The notes: a model not told the origin generated them from the sequence alone. A stretch of DNA of 64,000 bases from JBBSEX01 sp038239345 (GCA_038239345.1 JBBSEX010000010.1:167866-231865); one strand, 5' to 3'; shown: positions 15,807 through 24,957, counted from the stretch's first letter. Numbers and translations are program-made.

Positions 15807-17857
15807 GTGAGCTCGAAGCAGAGCGCTACGAACTACACGCCGGACCCAGCTATCGCTTCGTTCCCGGCCGGCGCGACTTTCTGAAAATCATCGGCGGCGG
15901 TTTGGCCGTGCTGCTGATACTCGACTCCACCATGGAAGCGCAAGAGTCCGTGCCGCAGGACATTGGTGCGTGGCTTCACATTGCGGAATCGGGCGCCATC
16001 ACCGTTTATACGGGCAAGACCGAATTCGGTCAGAATATCCGCACATCGTTGACCCAGGCCGTTGCCGAGGAACTCCACGTCAATCCTTCCAGGATCGCTC
16101 TGGTGATGGGCGATACCATGTTGACGCCCTACGATCGCGGAACCTTCGGCAGTAGGACCACCCCGATCATGGCGCCCCAACTGCATAAAGTCGCAGCGGC
16201 GGCGCGGGAGATGCTGCTCGATCTGGCGGCGCGGGAATGGAAGGCTGATCGCGCCGGGTTATTTATTGAAGACGGGCTGGTGGGCAGTAAGTCGTCAACC
16301 GCGACGCTCTCTTTCGGCGAACTCACCAAGGGTCAAAAATTAGCCCAAACCATCACCGCCGATGTACGGGTGACTCCGGCCACGGAGTGGAAAATCGCCG
16401 GTCATGACATGCGCAAGGTCAACGCGCATTCCATCGTGACAGGTCAGGAAAAGTATACCTCGGATCTGAAATTGCCCGGCATGCTTTTCGGGCGCGTTGT
16501 TCGTCCCACTGCATTTCAATCGTCGCTGATCTCCGCCGATATAAAGGATGCCGCGCGGATGCCAGGTGTCGTCGCGGTCCACGATGGCGATTTTATTGGG
16601 GTCGCTTGTGACGAATCGGGGAAGCTCGATCGGGCCGCGGCTGCTGTCAAAGCCGAGTGGAAGAGTGGGCCGCAAACCAGTTCCCGGGAACTATACGCGT
16701 GGCTGAAATCGAAGGCCAAAAATCCACCAACCTGGCAACCGATCGACGGGCCGGTGCAGGCACAATCCACTTATAACGCGGCCTACATCGCGCACGTTCC
16801 GTTGGAACCGCGGGCGGCTGTCGCACAGTGGGAAAATGGCCGCCTCACGGTGTGGACCGGCACCCAGGTACCGTTCGGCGTGCGCAGTGAACTGGCGACG
16901 GCATTCGGAATTCCCGAAGACAAGGTGCGCGTCATCGTGCCACCCACCGGGTCAGGTTACGGCGGTAAACATAGCGGTGAGTGTGCTCTGGAAGCCGCGC
17001 GTCTAGCAAAGGCGGCGGGCCATCCGGTTAAGCTCCAGTGGACCCGCGAAGAAGAAATGACTTGGGCCTATTTCCGTCCTGCCGCCGTGATCGAAGTACG
17101 CAGCGGCGCGGGACGCGATGGCGTCATCACGAACTGGCAATTTCACAATTACAATTCCGGCGGCGCCGCCCTTCGCAGCCCGTACAACATTCCCAACCAG
17201 ATTGCCGAATTCCACAATTCCGATTCGCCACTGCGCCAGGGATCTTACCGCGGATTGGCTGCCACAGCGAACCATTTTGCCCGCGAATCCCACATGGACG
17301 AATTGGCTCATGCCGCCGGCATTGAACCTGCTGCGTTCCGCTTCAAGAACGTTAGCGATCCTCGATTGCGTACCGTCATTGAGGCCGCTACCGAGCGCTT
17401 CCGCTGGGGTCGGGCCAAGAATCGCGCGGGTCAGGGATTCGGCATGATGGCCGGTTTCGATAAGGGCGGTTACGTGTCGGCTTGCGTCGAGATCACCGTA
17501 GTGAAGGGAATTATTAGGATCGAACGCATCGTCCAGGCGTTCGAATGCGGAGCGATTGTGAACCCCGATGAGTTGAAGAGCCAGGTGGCTGGCGGCACGA
17601 TGATGGGGATCGGTGGCGCGCTGTTTGAGGCAATCGAGTTTGAGAACGGACGAATCCTGAATCCCCGCCTATCGAAGTATCGCCTGCCGCGGTTCAATGA
17701 CTTGCCGGACATTGAGGTGGTGCTGGTGGATCGCCAAGATTTGCCGTCGGCCGGCGCGGGTGAGACGCCTATTGTGGCGGTGGCTCCGGCGGTGGGTAAC
17801 GCGATCTTCGATGCCACGGGACAACGCCTGCGTTCGCTGCCGTTGAAGCTGGCATAG
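15803..17857 (+). CDS. Molybdopterin-binding catalytic subunit of Mo-hydroxylase (IorB-like)
   Basis: A 684-residue catalytic subunit of the xanthine oxidase family (CO dehydrogenase/isoquinoline oxidoreductase type) that hydroxylates aldehydes or N-heterocycles. It begins with a Tat-type signal, GRRDFLKIIGGGLAVLLIL, implying export of the folded cofactor-loaded dimer. Family motifs include GKTEFGQNIRTSLTQAVAEE, GTFGSRTTPIMAPQLHKVAA, GSGYGGKHSGECALEAARLA and the C-terminal GAGETPIVAVAPAVGNAIFD, whose Glu corresponds to the active-site base. The 2Fe-2S partner lies directly upstream. No FAD subunit, cytochrome or Mo-insertion (XdhC/CoxF) gene is adjacent, so the electron acceptor is unknown. 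The substrate cannot be predicted from sequence. Confidence 0.92.
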   Translation: MSELEAERYELHAGPSYRFVPGRRDFLKIIGGGLAVLLILDSTMEAQESVPQDIGAWLHIAESGAITVYTGKTEFGQNIRTSLTQAVAEELHVNPSRIALVMGDTMLTPYDRGTFGSRTTPIMAPQLHKVAAAAREMLLDLAAREWKADRAGLFIEDGLVGSKSSTATLSFGELTKGQKLAQTITADVRVTPATEWKIAGHDMRKVNAHSIVTGQEKYTSDLKLPGMLFGRVVRPTAFQSSLISADIKDAARMPGVVAVHDGDFIGVACDESGKLDRAAAAVKAEWKSGPQTSSRELYAWLKSKAKNPPTWQPIDGPVQAQSTYNAAYIAHVPLEPRAAVAQWENGRLTVWTGTQVPFGVRSELATAFGIPEDKVRVIVPPTGSGYGGKHSGECALEAARLAKAAGHPVKLQWTREEEMTWAYFRPAAVIEVRSGAGRDGVITNWQFHNYNSGGAALRSPYNIPNQIAEFHNSDSPLRQGSYRGLAATANHFARESHMDELAHAAGIEPAAFRFKNVSDPRLRTVIEAATERFRWGRAKNRAGQGFGMMAGFDKGGYVSACVEITVVKGIIRIERIVQAFECGAIVNPDELKSQVAGGTMMGIGGALFEAIEFENGRILNPRLSKYRLPRFNDLPDIEVVLVDRQDLPSAGAGETPIVAVAPAVGNAIFDATGQRLRSLPLKLA

Positions 17858-17911
17858 ATCCCAGACCGTAAGTTGTGGATAAAAACGCCTTCTTGCCGCG
17901 TCTAACCCGCA

Positions 17912-19756
17912 ATGTCCTATTTGCCCATCGAAAGCCACGGAGTTATTGGAAATTTACAGACAGTAGCGATGATCGGCCTCAACGGGACGATTGATTGGTT
18001 TTGCTTTCCACATTTCGATTCGCCGAGCATCTTCGCGGCGATTCTGGACGACAAGAAAGGCGGGTACTTTAGCATCGCCCCGATTTGTGAGGAAGTCACC
18101 CATAAACAGTTTTATTGGCCCGACACAAATGTACTGGTGACCCGCTTTCTATCGTCCGACGGCGTCGGCGAGATTGTCGATTATATGCCGCTTGGAGCGC
18201 ATCGCGACGGCAACGGCTATCACGGATTAATTCGCCTGGTGCGGGTGGTGCGCGGGACAATGCAATTCCGCATGGAATGCTGCCCGGCCTTCAACTATGC
18301 GCGGGACCAGCACGAAACAGTGATCGAACAGGGCGGCGCGAAATTCTTCTCCCCCGGGATAAATATGGCGCTTGCCGCAAGCATGCCTTTACAGCGCGAC
18401 GATTGCAAAGTAGTGGGCGAGTTTACCCTGAGCGAGGGCGAGCGGGCGGGCTTCGATCTGCACTCCTTGAGCAGCCGGGATGCTGACGAAAAGATCGGCG
18501 TGACGGTGGAGGAGAGCGATCAACTCTTTCTGGAGACTGTTCAATACTGGCGCAGGTGGCTTTCAAAGTGCACCTATAAAGGACGCTGGCGCGAGATGGT
18601 GAACCGCTCCGCGCTGGTCTTGAAACTGATGACGTTTGAGCCGACCGGGGCGATTGTTGCCGCACCCACCTGCAGTTTGCCGGAGAGCATTGGTGGAGAA
18701 CGCAATTGGGATTATCGCTACACCTGGGTTCGCGACGCAGCGTTCACTTGCTATAGCCTTCTGCGCATCGGGTTCACCGATGAGGCCGCGGCGTTCATGG
18801 CATTTCTGGACGCGCGCTGTCATGAAATGGATCCCGACGGGGCTTTGCAATCGATGTATGGAATAGATGGGCGCCACACCCTAACCGAGGAAACGCTCGA
18901 TCACCTGGAGGGCTATCTCGGGTCAGGTCCGGTGCGAATCGGAAACGATGCATACCGCCAACGCCAACTCGATATTAATGGCGAGTTGATGGACTCTATT
19001 TATTTATTTAATAAATATGGGACGCCGATTTCCTATGATTTATGGGTTTATCTACGGCGGTTGACTAATTGGGTTTGCGATCACTGGCAAGAGAAGGATG
19101 AGGCGATCTGGGAAGTGCGCGGGGGGCCTCAGGATTTCGTGTATTCGCGGGTAATGTGCTGGGTGGCCGTTGACCGCGCGCTGCGCCTGGCGGATAAGCG
19201 ATCGTTCCCCGCCGATCGGGAGCGCTGGATCGCAACCCGCGATCAGATCTATGAAGACATCATGAACAATGGTTGGAATGCCGGGCGCGGGGCGTTCATT
19301 CAGAGCTACGGGAGTGAAGCCCTGGATGCGTCGCTTCTGCTGATGCCGCTGGTGTTTTTTGTCTCTCCCAACGATCCGCGGATGTTGAAAACCATCGACG
19401 CCATTCGCGAGTCGCCTAAAAATGGCGGGCTGGTGTCGGATGGTTTGGTTTTTCGTTATAACCTGGAGCACACCAAGGATGGGTTACAGGGGACGGAAGG
19501 TACCTTCAACATGTGTACCTTCTGGTTGGTGGAAGCCATGACGCGAGCCGGATGGCATGATACCAGCCGGTTGAAAGACGCGCGCCTGCTGTTTGAGCAA
19601 ATGCTGGGATATGCGAACCACCTTGGATTATATGCGGAACAGATAGGATTTCGAGGCGAGGCGTTGGGAAATTTTCCACAGGCGTTCACACACTTGGCGT
19701 TGATCAGCGCAGCTTATAACCTCGATCGAAGTCTGGCTGAAGTGCGCATCGACTGA
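17912..19756 (+). CDS. Glycoside hydrolase family 15 protein (glucoamylase/trehalase-like)
   Basis: A 614-residue cytoplasmic GH15 enzyme without signal peptide. The N-terminal beta-sandwich starts YLPIESHGVIGNLQTVAMIG with IDWFCFPHFDSPSIFAAIL, the common start of bacterial GH15 glucoamylase- and trehalase-like proteins. The (alpha/alpha)6 catalytic barrel includes GGERNWDYRYTWVRDAAFTC and, in the C-terminal part, GTEGTFNMCTFWLVEAMTRA, regions that contain the catalytic glutamates in the family. Activity could be on maltooligosaccharides, isomaltose or trehalose. A GH57 enzyme and TreY lie about 13 kb to the right, so alpha-glucan or trehalose turnover is a reasonable role. Confidence 0.92.
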   Translation: MSYLPIESHGVIGNLQTVAMIGLNGTIDWFCFPHFDSPSIFAAILDDKKGGYFSIAPICEEVTHKQFYWPDTNVLVTRFLSSDGVGEIVDYMPLGAHRDGNGYHGLIRLVRVVRGTMQFRMECCPAFNYARDQHETVIEQGGAKFFSPGINMALAASMPLQRDDCKVVGEFTLSEGERAGFDLHSLSSRDADEKIGVTVEESDQLFLETVQYWRRWLSKCTYKGRWREMVNRSALVLKLMTFEPTGAIVAAPTCSLPESIGGERNWDYRYTWVRDAAFTCYSLLRIGFTDEAAAFMAFLDARCHEMDPDGALQSMYGIDGRHTLTEETLDHLEGYLGSGPVRIGNDAYRQRQLDINGELMDSIYLFNKYGTPISYDLWVYLRRLTNWVCDHWQEKDEAIWEVRGGPQDFVYSRVMCWVAVDRALRLADKRSFPADRERWIATRDQIYEDIMNNGWNAGRGAFIQSYGSEALDASLLLMPLVFFVSPNDPRMLKTIDAIRESPKNGGLVSDGLVFRYNLEHTKDGLQGTEGTFNMCTFWLVEAMTRAGWHDTSRLKDARLLFEQMLGYANHLGLYAEQIGFRGEALGNFPQAFTHLALISAAYNLDRSLAEVRID

Positions 19757-19829
19757 AAACAGATCGCTGTGTAATCGGGGGAACAGTCTGGCACCCTACG
19801 TGCTAGAGACTTTGTGAGGAACCTTAAGG

Positions 19830-20447
19830 ATGACTAAGCTTGTACTGTTGTTGGCGGCTACTACCGTTGCTTTTGCCCAAGTTGCAACGATCGGCAACGG
19901 GATGACACTTGTAGTGCGCACCAACGAAGCGATTAATGCCAGGCGCTACGACGGGCGCGTGTATTCGGGGATCGTGGACCAGGACGTATCCGACCAGAAC
20001 GGCAATTTGGCGATACCCAGAGGATCGGCGGCGGAGTTGATCGTGCGCCGCTCTGGCGATCGGGAACTTCTACTCGATCTGGACTCGATCACAGTGAACG
20101 GACGGCGCTATGCCGTGGCGGCCGAACCTGCAGAGGTTGGCTCAGATCGCCGTGATGGCGTCGGCGCGAATGGGCGAACGGGAAAATACGTCGGGGGTGG
20201 GGCAGTACTTGGAACCATCATCGGAGCGATCGCCGGGGGTGGCAGAGGAGCGGCGATTGGAGCTGCTTCAGGAGCAGCGGCTGGAGCGGGTACCCAAACT
20301 TTAACTCGCGGGCAAAACGTACGGCTCCCTGTGGAATCCGTGGTTACGTTCCGCTTGGAACGTGCGCTTCGAGTAGATGTGCCCGATAACGGATATACAC
20401 GGCGTAACCATCACTATCACGAAGATCCCTATCGCGATAACCGGTAA
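19830..20447 (+). CDS. Exported protein with glycine-zipper segment
   Basis: A 205-residue protein with an N-terminal signal peptide (MTKLVLLLAATTVAFAQVAT) and a Shine-Dalgarno GAGG upstream. The first half (VVRTNEAINARRYDGRVYSG, PRGSAAELIVRRSGDRELLL) resembles a small beta domain found in acidobacterial exported proteins. The middle contains an alternating Gly/Ala zipper (YVGGGAVLGTIIGAIAGG and GAAIGAASGAAAGAG), a membrane-inserting motif of YmgG/OmpA-linked glycine-zipper proteins. The C-terminus is basic and His-rich. Function unknown; an envelope-associated location is likely. Confidence 0.75.
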   Translation: MTKLVLLLAATTVAFAQVATIGNGMTLVVRTNEAINARRYDGRVYSGIVDQDVSDQNGNLAIPRGSAAELIVRRSGDRELLLDLDSITVNGRRYAVAAEPAEVGSDRRDGVGANGRTGKYVGGGAVLGTIIGAIAGGGRGAAIGAASGAAAGAGTQTLTRGQNVRLPVESVVTFRLERALRVDVPDNGYTRRNHHYHEDPYRDNR

Positions 20448-20452
20448 TAAAG

Positions 20453-20485
20453 CGCCGCTCCGGTAGCTATGATATCGGAGCGGCG
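20453..20485. terminator. Bidirectional terminator hairpin between convergent genes
   Basis: CGCCGCTCCG (20453-20462) pairs perfectly with CGGAGCGGCG (20476-20485) across a 13-nt loop, giving a GC-rich 10-bp stem. It lies between the convergent stops at 20447 and 20503. The tract after it on the plus strand is pyrimidine-rich (TCTTCCCTC) rather than pure T. Confidence 0.75.
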
Positions 20486-20502
20486 TCTTCCCTCAGGTGA
20501 AC

Positions 20503-20829
20503 TTACTTCGGCTGGGTAGCAGCGTTGTGCTTGTCTTTGTAAATCTTGCTGCTAACCTTGTTCTGCTCTTTATTTACCTGTACCTTTTCGCCAGGGGTCA
20601 ATCGCCCACCATTCGCTGCACGGTCCGCCGCCACCTGTTTATTGATCGCGTGCTCTTTGTTCTCAACCTTGGCGGTTTCTTTCGCCGTCATTGTGCCATT
20701 GCTTACGCCCTGGCCGATTCTCTTTTGTTGGTTGACGCGGCGGGTTCCAACCGCGGTCGCCGGCGCGGCGGGCGTTTGAGCGGCCAGCAAAACGGAAGCG
20801 GTCATCAGGGCAAAAATTACTCGGGTCAT
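20503..20829 (-). CDS. Small exported basic helical protein
   Basis: A 108-residue protein with signal peptide MTRVIFALMTASVLLAAQTP and a good Shine-Dalgarno (AGGAG) 7-10 nt before the ATG. The mature part contains two copies of a helical motif, QQKRIGQGVSNGTMTAKETAK and AADRAANGGRLTPGEKVQVN, each with a Gly/Asn turn followed by T-x-x-E. This repeat is found in small hypothetical exported proteins of soil bacteria. The second copy leads into a Lys/Asn-rich tail. No known function. It is highly charged and probably periplasmic. Confidence 0.75.
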   Translation of the reverse strand: MTRVIFALMTASVLLAAQTPAAPATAVGTRRVNQQKRIGQGVSNGTMTAKETAKVENKEHAINKQVAADRAANGGRLTPGEKVQVNKEQNKVSSKIYKDKHNAATQPK

Positions 20830-20924
20830 TTCGATTTCTCCTCGTTATTTAAGTTGCGAGAGGTCATATTGCCTCTCCCACCGTTAACAACGCGAGAAAA
20901 CGTCCAGCGGTATCAGCGTTTGCG

Positions 20925-20954
20925 TTAAATCCCGCTCATCTGTAGGGGATTTAA
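20925..20954. repeat. Inverted repeat between the small exported protein and fadD
   Basis: TTAAATCCC (20925-20933) and GGGATTTAA (20946-20954) form a perfect 9-bp stem with a 12-nt loop just after the fadD stop. There is no T-tract on either side, so it may be a weak terminator or an operator. Confidence 0.5.
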
Positions 20955-20965
20955 TGATGTCGGCA

Positions 20966-22759
20966 CTAATCCGATTCTTTGCCCGGATAAAGTTCGCTGA
21001 TAGTGGCCTTGTAGTTCTCAAGCACCTTGCCCCGGCGAACCTTCATGGTTGGAGTAACTTCGCCGGATTCGATGGTAAACTCCCGGTCGAGAATGCGGAA
21101 CTTGCGAATTTGCTCAAACGAAGCCAATTGTTTGTTGGTGTCGGACACAGCGCGGCGGATTTCGGCATGTAGAGGTTCAGCGGTGACGACCTCGGATAGA
21201 GGGCGTCCTTTAAACGACTCCATCCCCCGCAGAGCTTTCGCCGTCGCCGGGTTGATTGTGATTAGCGCACTTACGTAAGGTAGCTTATCGCCGATCAGGA
21301 GAACCTGGCTGATTACCGGCTCGCGCTTGAGCAGGCTTTCAATCCGCGCCGGGTATATCTTCTTGCCGTTGGACGAAACGATCAGTTCTTTTTTCCTGCC
21401 GGTAATGTAGAGATAGCCTTCGGAATCCTGTTCCGCAATATCACCGGTATAAAGCCAGCCATCGCGGAGTACGGCGGCGGTGGCTACCGGATCTTTGTAA
21501 TAGCCGGAGAAAACGCACGGGCTCTTGATAAGCAGCTCCCCGTCTTCGGCAATCTGGATCTCGAAGCCGTCGAAAAGTTGGCCGATACTGCCCGATTTGG
21601 GCCGATTGATGGGATTGAGCGATGCGACGCCGCCTTCGGTGAGACCGTAGCCCTCGATCAGCGGTATGCCTATGGACGCGAAAAACTCCGCTAAGTCTTT
21701 TCCTAGCGGTGCGGCGCCAGAGGCCGCTACCTTAATGGCGCCACCCAGCCGCTCGCGTATTTTCGAATACACCAGTTTGTTGAACAGCTGCAGCGACGTC
21801 TTCATCCAAGCTGGAATTGGCTTGCCCTGTTGGCGAAAACGGCTGGCCCGCGCCCCGATACCGATGGCGGCGTAGAACACCCGGCGTTGCATCGGGGATC
21901 GTTTGCGGATTTCAGTGGTGATGCTGGAATACATCCGCTCCCAAACTCGCGGAGGAGCCAGAAAGAATGTCGGCCGTATCGCGCGCAGTTCACTGGGAAG
22001 CTTGGTGAGGCTTTCTGAAAACCAGACCGGCACCACGCAGCGGATCATCAAGAACTCGACTACTACGCGCTGGGCGATGTGGGCCGAGGGAAGGAAGGCA
22101 ATCGTCCGGTCCTCATAAGTAAGGGGGAGTTTTTGCGGACCCATGTCGATGTTGGAAACGATTGCCCAGTGCGTTGCCAGACCCATCTTCGGCTCGCCCG
22201 TGGCGCCTGATGTAAGGTATAGAATCCCGTAATCGTGGGGGGTGTAAGTGGCGCGGATGCGCTCAAACGCTTCCCCGTCTCTTTGTAGTTCCGCTCTTCC
22301 GAGCCGGCGCAATTCCTTCAGCGTGAGGATGCCATCCGCCTCTCCCGTGAGAAGAATCCAGCGCACCGATAAAGCGTTGTCACCAGCGGCGGCCTGCAAC
22401 ACAGCCATCGACTTGGCATTTTCGACGAATATTGCTTTCGCGTCGGAAGCTCGCACATTCCGAACCAAATCCGCTGCTGGCAGACTGGTGTAGAGCGCCG
22501 CGGCGATGGCGCCCAACGCGATAATTCCCAAGTCGGCTATGTAGAATTCGGCCCGAGTCTCTGAATATAAAGTGACGATATCGCCCTTTTTAAATCCTAG
22601 GAAAGACAGGCCGACGGCGATCTCCTGGGCGGCAGTTTTATACTCCGTCCAAGTGTAGGTTTGATACTTTCCGTTACCGATGGGCTGATGCAGCGCGGCA
22701 TCGTCGGGGCGGGCCTCGGCGGCCTCTTCGAGGACCCTATAAATGGTACGTTCCCTCAT
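20966..22759 (-). CDS. fadD: AMP-dependent long-chain acyl-CoA synthetase
   Basis: A 597-residue ANL-superfamily ligase that activates fatty acids to acyl-CoA through an acyl-adenylate. The A3 nucleotide loop is present as YLTSGATGEPKMGLATH, where the usual PKG is PKM. The A5 motif is PLIEGYGLTEGGVASLNPIN, the A7 motif is YTGDIAEQDSEGYLYITGRK and the C-terminal domain has GKKIYPARIESLLKREPVIS. The overall pattern (RTIYRVLEEAAEARPDDAAL at the N-terminus) fits bacterial long-chain acyl-CoA synthetases of about 600 residues. The gene is divergent from the phosphatase with only 15 bp between start codons. Confidence 0.92.
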   Translation of the reverse strand: MRERTIYRVLEEAAEARPDDAALHQPIGNGKYQTYTWTEYKTAAQEIAVGLSFLGFKKGDIVTLYSETRAEFYIADLGIIALGAIAAALYTSLPAADLVRNVRASDAKAIFVENAKSMAVLQAAAGDNALSVRWILLTGEADGILTLKELRRLGRAELQRDGEAFERIRATYTPHDYGILYLTSGATGEPKMGLATHWAIVSNIDMGPQKLPLTYEDRTIAFLPSAHIAQRVVVEFLMIRCVVPVWFSESLTKLPSELRAIRPTFFLAPPRVWERMYSSITTEIRKRSPMQRRVFYAAIGIGARASRFRQQGKPIPAWMKTSLQLFNKLVYSKIRERLGGAIKVAASGAAPLGKDLAEFFASIGIPLIEGYGLTEGGVASLNPINRPKSGSIGQLFDGFEIQIAEDGELLIKSPCVFSGYYKDPVATAAVLRDGWLYTGDIAEQDSEGYLYITGRKKELIVSSNGKKIYPARIESLLKREPVISQVLLIGDKLPYVSALITINPATAKALRGMESFKGRPLSEVVTAEPLHAEIRRAVSDTNKQLASFEQIRKFRILDREFTIESGEVTPTMKVRRGKVLENYKATISELYPGKESD

Positions 22760-22762
22760 CGC

Positions 22763-22772
22763 GATAATGCTA
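22763..22772. promoter_or_regulatory. Overlapping divergent -10-like hexamers in a 15-bp intergenic gap
   Basis: GATAAT (22763-22768, plus strand) ends 6 nt before the ATG at 22775, and TAGCAT (22772-22767, minus strand) ends 7 nt before the ATG at 22759. The gap is too short for two conventional 5' leaders, so both mRNAs may be leaderless. Confidence 0.4.
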
Positions 22773-22774
22773 CC

Positions 22775-23569
22775 ATGCCGGGTATTATGAATCAGTTACA
22801 ACGGGAACTCGAGGTTGCGCGGCTGGCCGCTAATCGCGCCGGAGAATTGGCTTTGCGGCTTCAGGCCGGCGGTCTGCGGGCGGAATCGAAGAGCGATGAA
22901 TCGCCAGTCACCATCGCCGACCGGGAGTGTGAGCGGATGATTGTCGAAATGCTCTCTGAAAGTTTTCCTGAAGACGGTTTTTTAGGTGAAGAAGGAGCGG
23001 TCAAACCTTCGGTCAGCGGACGCCGTTGGATCATCGATCCAATCGATGGGACTCGCGACTTTGTGCGAGGTAATCCCGTTTGGGCGGTCTTGATTGGGCT
23101 TGAAGAGGAAGGTCGGGTGGTGGCGGGTGTGGCCCATCTTCCCGTCCTCGGGGACACCTATTTCGCGTCAGCTGGTGACGGCGCATACCGCAACGACGAC
23201 CGGATTCGGGTATCCGGGATTGCGGACCCGGCAAGCGCGGTTCTCTCGGTGAACGGCTGGACGTCGATCGGACGTGCTCACTTTGCCCCTGAACTCTTGG
23301 ACTGGATCTCCCAGTTCTGGAGCGTACGCTGTTTCGGCGGATGCCTGGACGCGATGATGCTCGCCGCCGGGCAAATGGAAGTCTGGATCGAGCCGAAGGT
23401 TGCCCCGTGGGATCTGGCGGCACCAAAGATCATTCTGGAGGAAGCAGGCGCACGCTTTTTCGACTTTGCTGGCGTCAATACGATTTACGGAGGCAATTCC
23501 GTTGCTTGTACACCCGGATTAGAGCCGATGGTGCGCGATTTTCTGGACCGGCGGCAGACGCCCGGCTAG
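22775..23569 (+). CDS. Inositol-monophosphatase-family phosphatase (HisN/CysQ-like)
   Basis: A 264-residue Mg-dependent phosphatase of the inositol monophosphatase fold. Metal-site motifs are present: SPVTIADRECERMIVEML, the Glu pair in DGFLGEEGAV, the signature WIIDPIDGTRDFVRG and the late APWDLAAPKIILEEAG. The sequence DGTRDFVRGNPVWAVLIGL resembles histidinol-phosphatase (HisN) members more than inositol or PAP phosphatases, but no histidine gene is nearby, so the substrate is open. The ATG at 22775 is favoured over 22787 and over a longer frame from 22661, which would run antisense through the fadD 5' end. Confidence 0.85.
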   Translation: MPGIMNQLQRELEVARLAANRAGELALRLQAGGLRAESKSDESPVTIADRECERMIVEMLSESFPEDGFLGEEGAVKPSVSGRRWIIDPIDGTRDFVRGNPVWAVLIGLEEEGRVVAGVAHLPVLGDTYFASAGDGAYRNDDRIRVSGIADPASAVLSVNGWTSIGRAHFAPELLDWISQFWSVRCFGGCLDAMMLAAGQMEVWIEPKVAPWDLAAPKIILEEAGARFFDFAGVNTIYGGNSVACTPGLEPMVRDFLDRRQTPG

Positions 23570-23746
23570 GCTGCCGAGCTCGGTTCGTACAAACAGGACC
23601 GTCGCCAAAGCGTTATTTGCGACGAGTTCCAGGTTATGAAATTCTCTCTGCAGGTCTCGCGTGGGGGCACTCGCCAGGCGATCAATCTGATTCTCGATCA
23701 GGCGGAATTCGCGTTCCACGTCCACTAACATCGTCATTTTCTTCAT
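23519..23746 (-). CDS. Possible small protein, unrecognised
   Basis: A 75-codon frame that occupies most of an otherwise empty interval between the phosphatase and flbD. The product (MKKMTMLVDVEREFRLIENQ, then a helical, charged stretch QIDRLASAPTRDLQREFHNL) looks like a short coiled coil and has protein-like composition. Its last 50 bp run antisense through the phosphatase 3' end, and no clear Shine-Dalgarno is seen. It may be real but could be chance; there is no family recognition. Confidence 0.35.
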   Translation of the reverse strand: MKKMTMLVDVEREFRLIENQIDRLASAPTRDLQREFHNLELVANNALATVLFVRTELGSLAGRLPPVQKIAHHRL

Positions 23747-23875
23747 TTGTTTTCGTTTTCACATCCGTTCCTAAATCTCATCGGCGTTACTCGAGCTTTT
23801 TTGAGGCGCAAGAAAATTAGATAGAAAGCCGGTTTGCGTCCGATAAGAGGCTTTGAAAGCGAAAGTGAGGGTGTG

Positions 23876-24094
23876 ATGATTCGTGTCACCCGAATGAACC
23901 ACCAACCTCTGGTTGTGAACTCAGACCTGATTGAACATGTCGAAGAAACCCCGGATACCGTAGTCAGTCTTACGAACGGTCAAAAGTTTATCGTGCTTGA
24001 AACCGCCGATGAACTAATCCAGCGTGTAGTGGACTTTCGTCATCGCGTACTAAAAGGACCGGAGAGGAGCAGCTCCGAAGATCATGCCGGATAG
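23876..24094 (+). CDS. flbD: FlbD-family flagellar protein
   Basis: A 72-residue protein of the FlbD family, small cytoplasmic proteins encoded next to motA/motB or flgE in many flagellated bacteria. It matches the conserved pattern MIRVTRMNHQPLVVNSDLIE, then VEETPDTVVSLTNGQKFIVL. The ATG at 23876 is chosen because the family starts exactly here and a purine-rich GTGAGGG sequence precedes it; 14 upstream codons to 23834 would be non-family sequence. The end overlaps motA by 11 bp. Its precise function is not established. Confidence 0.9.
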   Translation: MIRVTRMNHQPLVVNSDLIEHVEETPDTVVSLTNGQKFIVLETADELIQRVVDFRHRVLKGPERSSSEDHAG

Positions 24095-24953
24095 GTCAAC
24101 ACCATATAAAGAGCAGAATTCTGCCGGTCCAGCCAAGCTTGATTTGGCGACGGCTGGCGGTACATTGCTGGCGGTAGCGGGACTGATTGGCGGCTTGCTG
24201 CTTGAGAAAGGCCAGGTCGGCGACATCGCCCAATACACGGCGGCAATTATCGTCGGCGGCGGAACGATGGGCGCTGTACTAATCAGCACGCCTCTTTCGG
24301 TGGTCAAGGGAGCGGCGCGAAGGATCAAGTCTATTTTCTTCGATACCTCTGTATCAACGGACGGACTGATTGACAGAATCGTCGCCTACGCGGCAAAGGC
24401 TCGCAAGGGCGGTTTGGTCTCACTGGAGGACGACGCCGATTTGGTAGCCGACCCATTTTTGCGCAAGGCGCTGCATTTAGCGGTGGATGGCACCGACTTG
24501 CAGGAGATGCGTAAATTGCTGGAGCTGCAAATTATGATCGAGGAAAGAACAGCCGAAGCGGAAGCGAAAGTCTTCGAGAACGCTGGTGGCTACTCGCCGA
24601 CCATCGGCATTATTGGAGCGGTAATGGGTTTGATCCAGGTCATGAAGAATCTGGCTAATATCGACGAAGTTGGACACGGAATCGCCGTAGCTTTCGTCGC
24701 GACCGTATACGGAGTAGGAGCGGCGAATTTATTTCTGCTGCCAGCAGCCAACAAAATAAAGATGCGAATCGAAGAGGAGGCGCAGCGGAAAGACCTGATT
24801 GTGGAAGGCGTGGCGGGAATCGTTGAGGGTTTGAATCCGAAAGTATTGCGAATGAAGCTGGAGGCCTATGGACAGCAAGGTTCCCCTGCCGGGCCAGAAG
24901 TTCGACCCCGGTCCTTCGAGGCGCGCGCACCGGTCTCCGCCGGGCGCGGATAG
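24084..24953 (+). CDS. motA: Flagellar motor stator protein MotA
   Basis: A 289-residue stator subunit that forms the ion channel with MotB. It has four hydrophobic segments: GGTLLAVAGLIGGLLLEKG, IIVGGGTMGAVLISTPLSVV, SPTIGIIGAVMGLIQVMKNL and GIAVAFVATVYGVGAANLFL. Between helices 2 and 3 lies the large cytoplasmic loop with charged residues that contact FliG. The conserved proline/glycine motif GGYSPTIGIIGAVMGLI and the ending LPAANKIKMRIEEEAQ are typical. The gene is between flbD (11-bp overlap) and motB (4 bp away), a common flbD-motA-motB set. No other flagellar genes are in the window. Confidence 0.94.
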   Translation: MPDRSTPYKEQNSAGPAKLDLATAGGTLLAVAGLIGGLLLEKGQVGDIAQYTAAIIVGGGTMGAVLISTPLSVVKGAARRIKSIFFDTSVSTDGLIDRIVAYAAKARKGGLVSLEDDADLVADPFLRKALHLAVDGTDLQEMRKLLELQIMIEERTAEAEAKVFENAGGYSPTIGIIGAVMGLIQVMKNLANIDEVGHGIAVAFVATVYGVGAANLFLLPAANKIKMRIEEEAQRKDLIVEGVAGIVEGLNPKVLRMKLEAYGQQGSPAGPEVRPRSFEARAPVSAGRG

Positions 24954-24957
24954 AAAC

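Noticed and set aside
18997..19018. AT-rich palindrome-like run TATTTATTTAATAAATA inside the GH15 gene
   Set aside because: It encodes ordinary family residues (SIYLFNKYG) and has no flanking signals; probably codon chance.
22661..22774. N-terminal extension of the phosphatase into fadD
   Set aside because: It is the antisense of the fadD 5' end; the family sequence begins after 22775.
24868..24957. Extended MotB start overlapping motA by 86 bp
   Set aside because: Adds a Pro/Arg-rich stretch not found in MotB. The ATG at 24958 sits 4 nt after the motA stop and directly precedes the conserved region.
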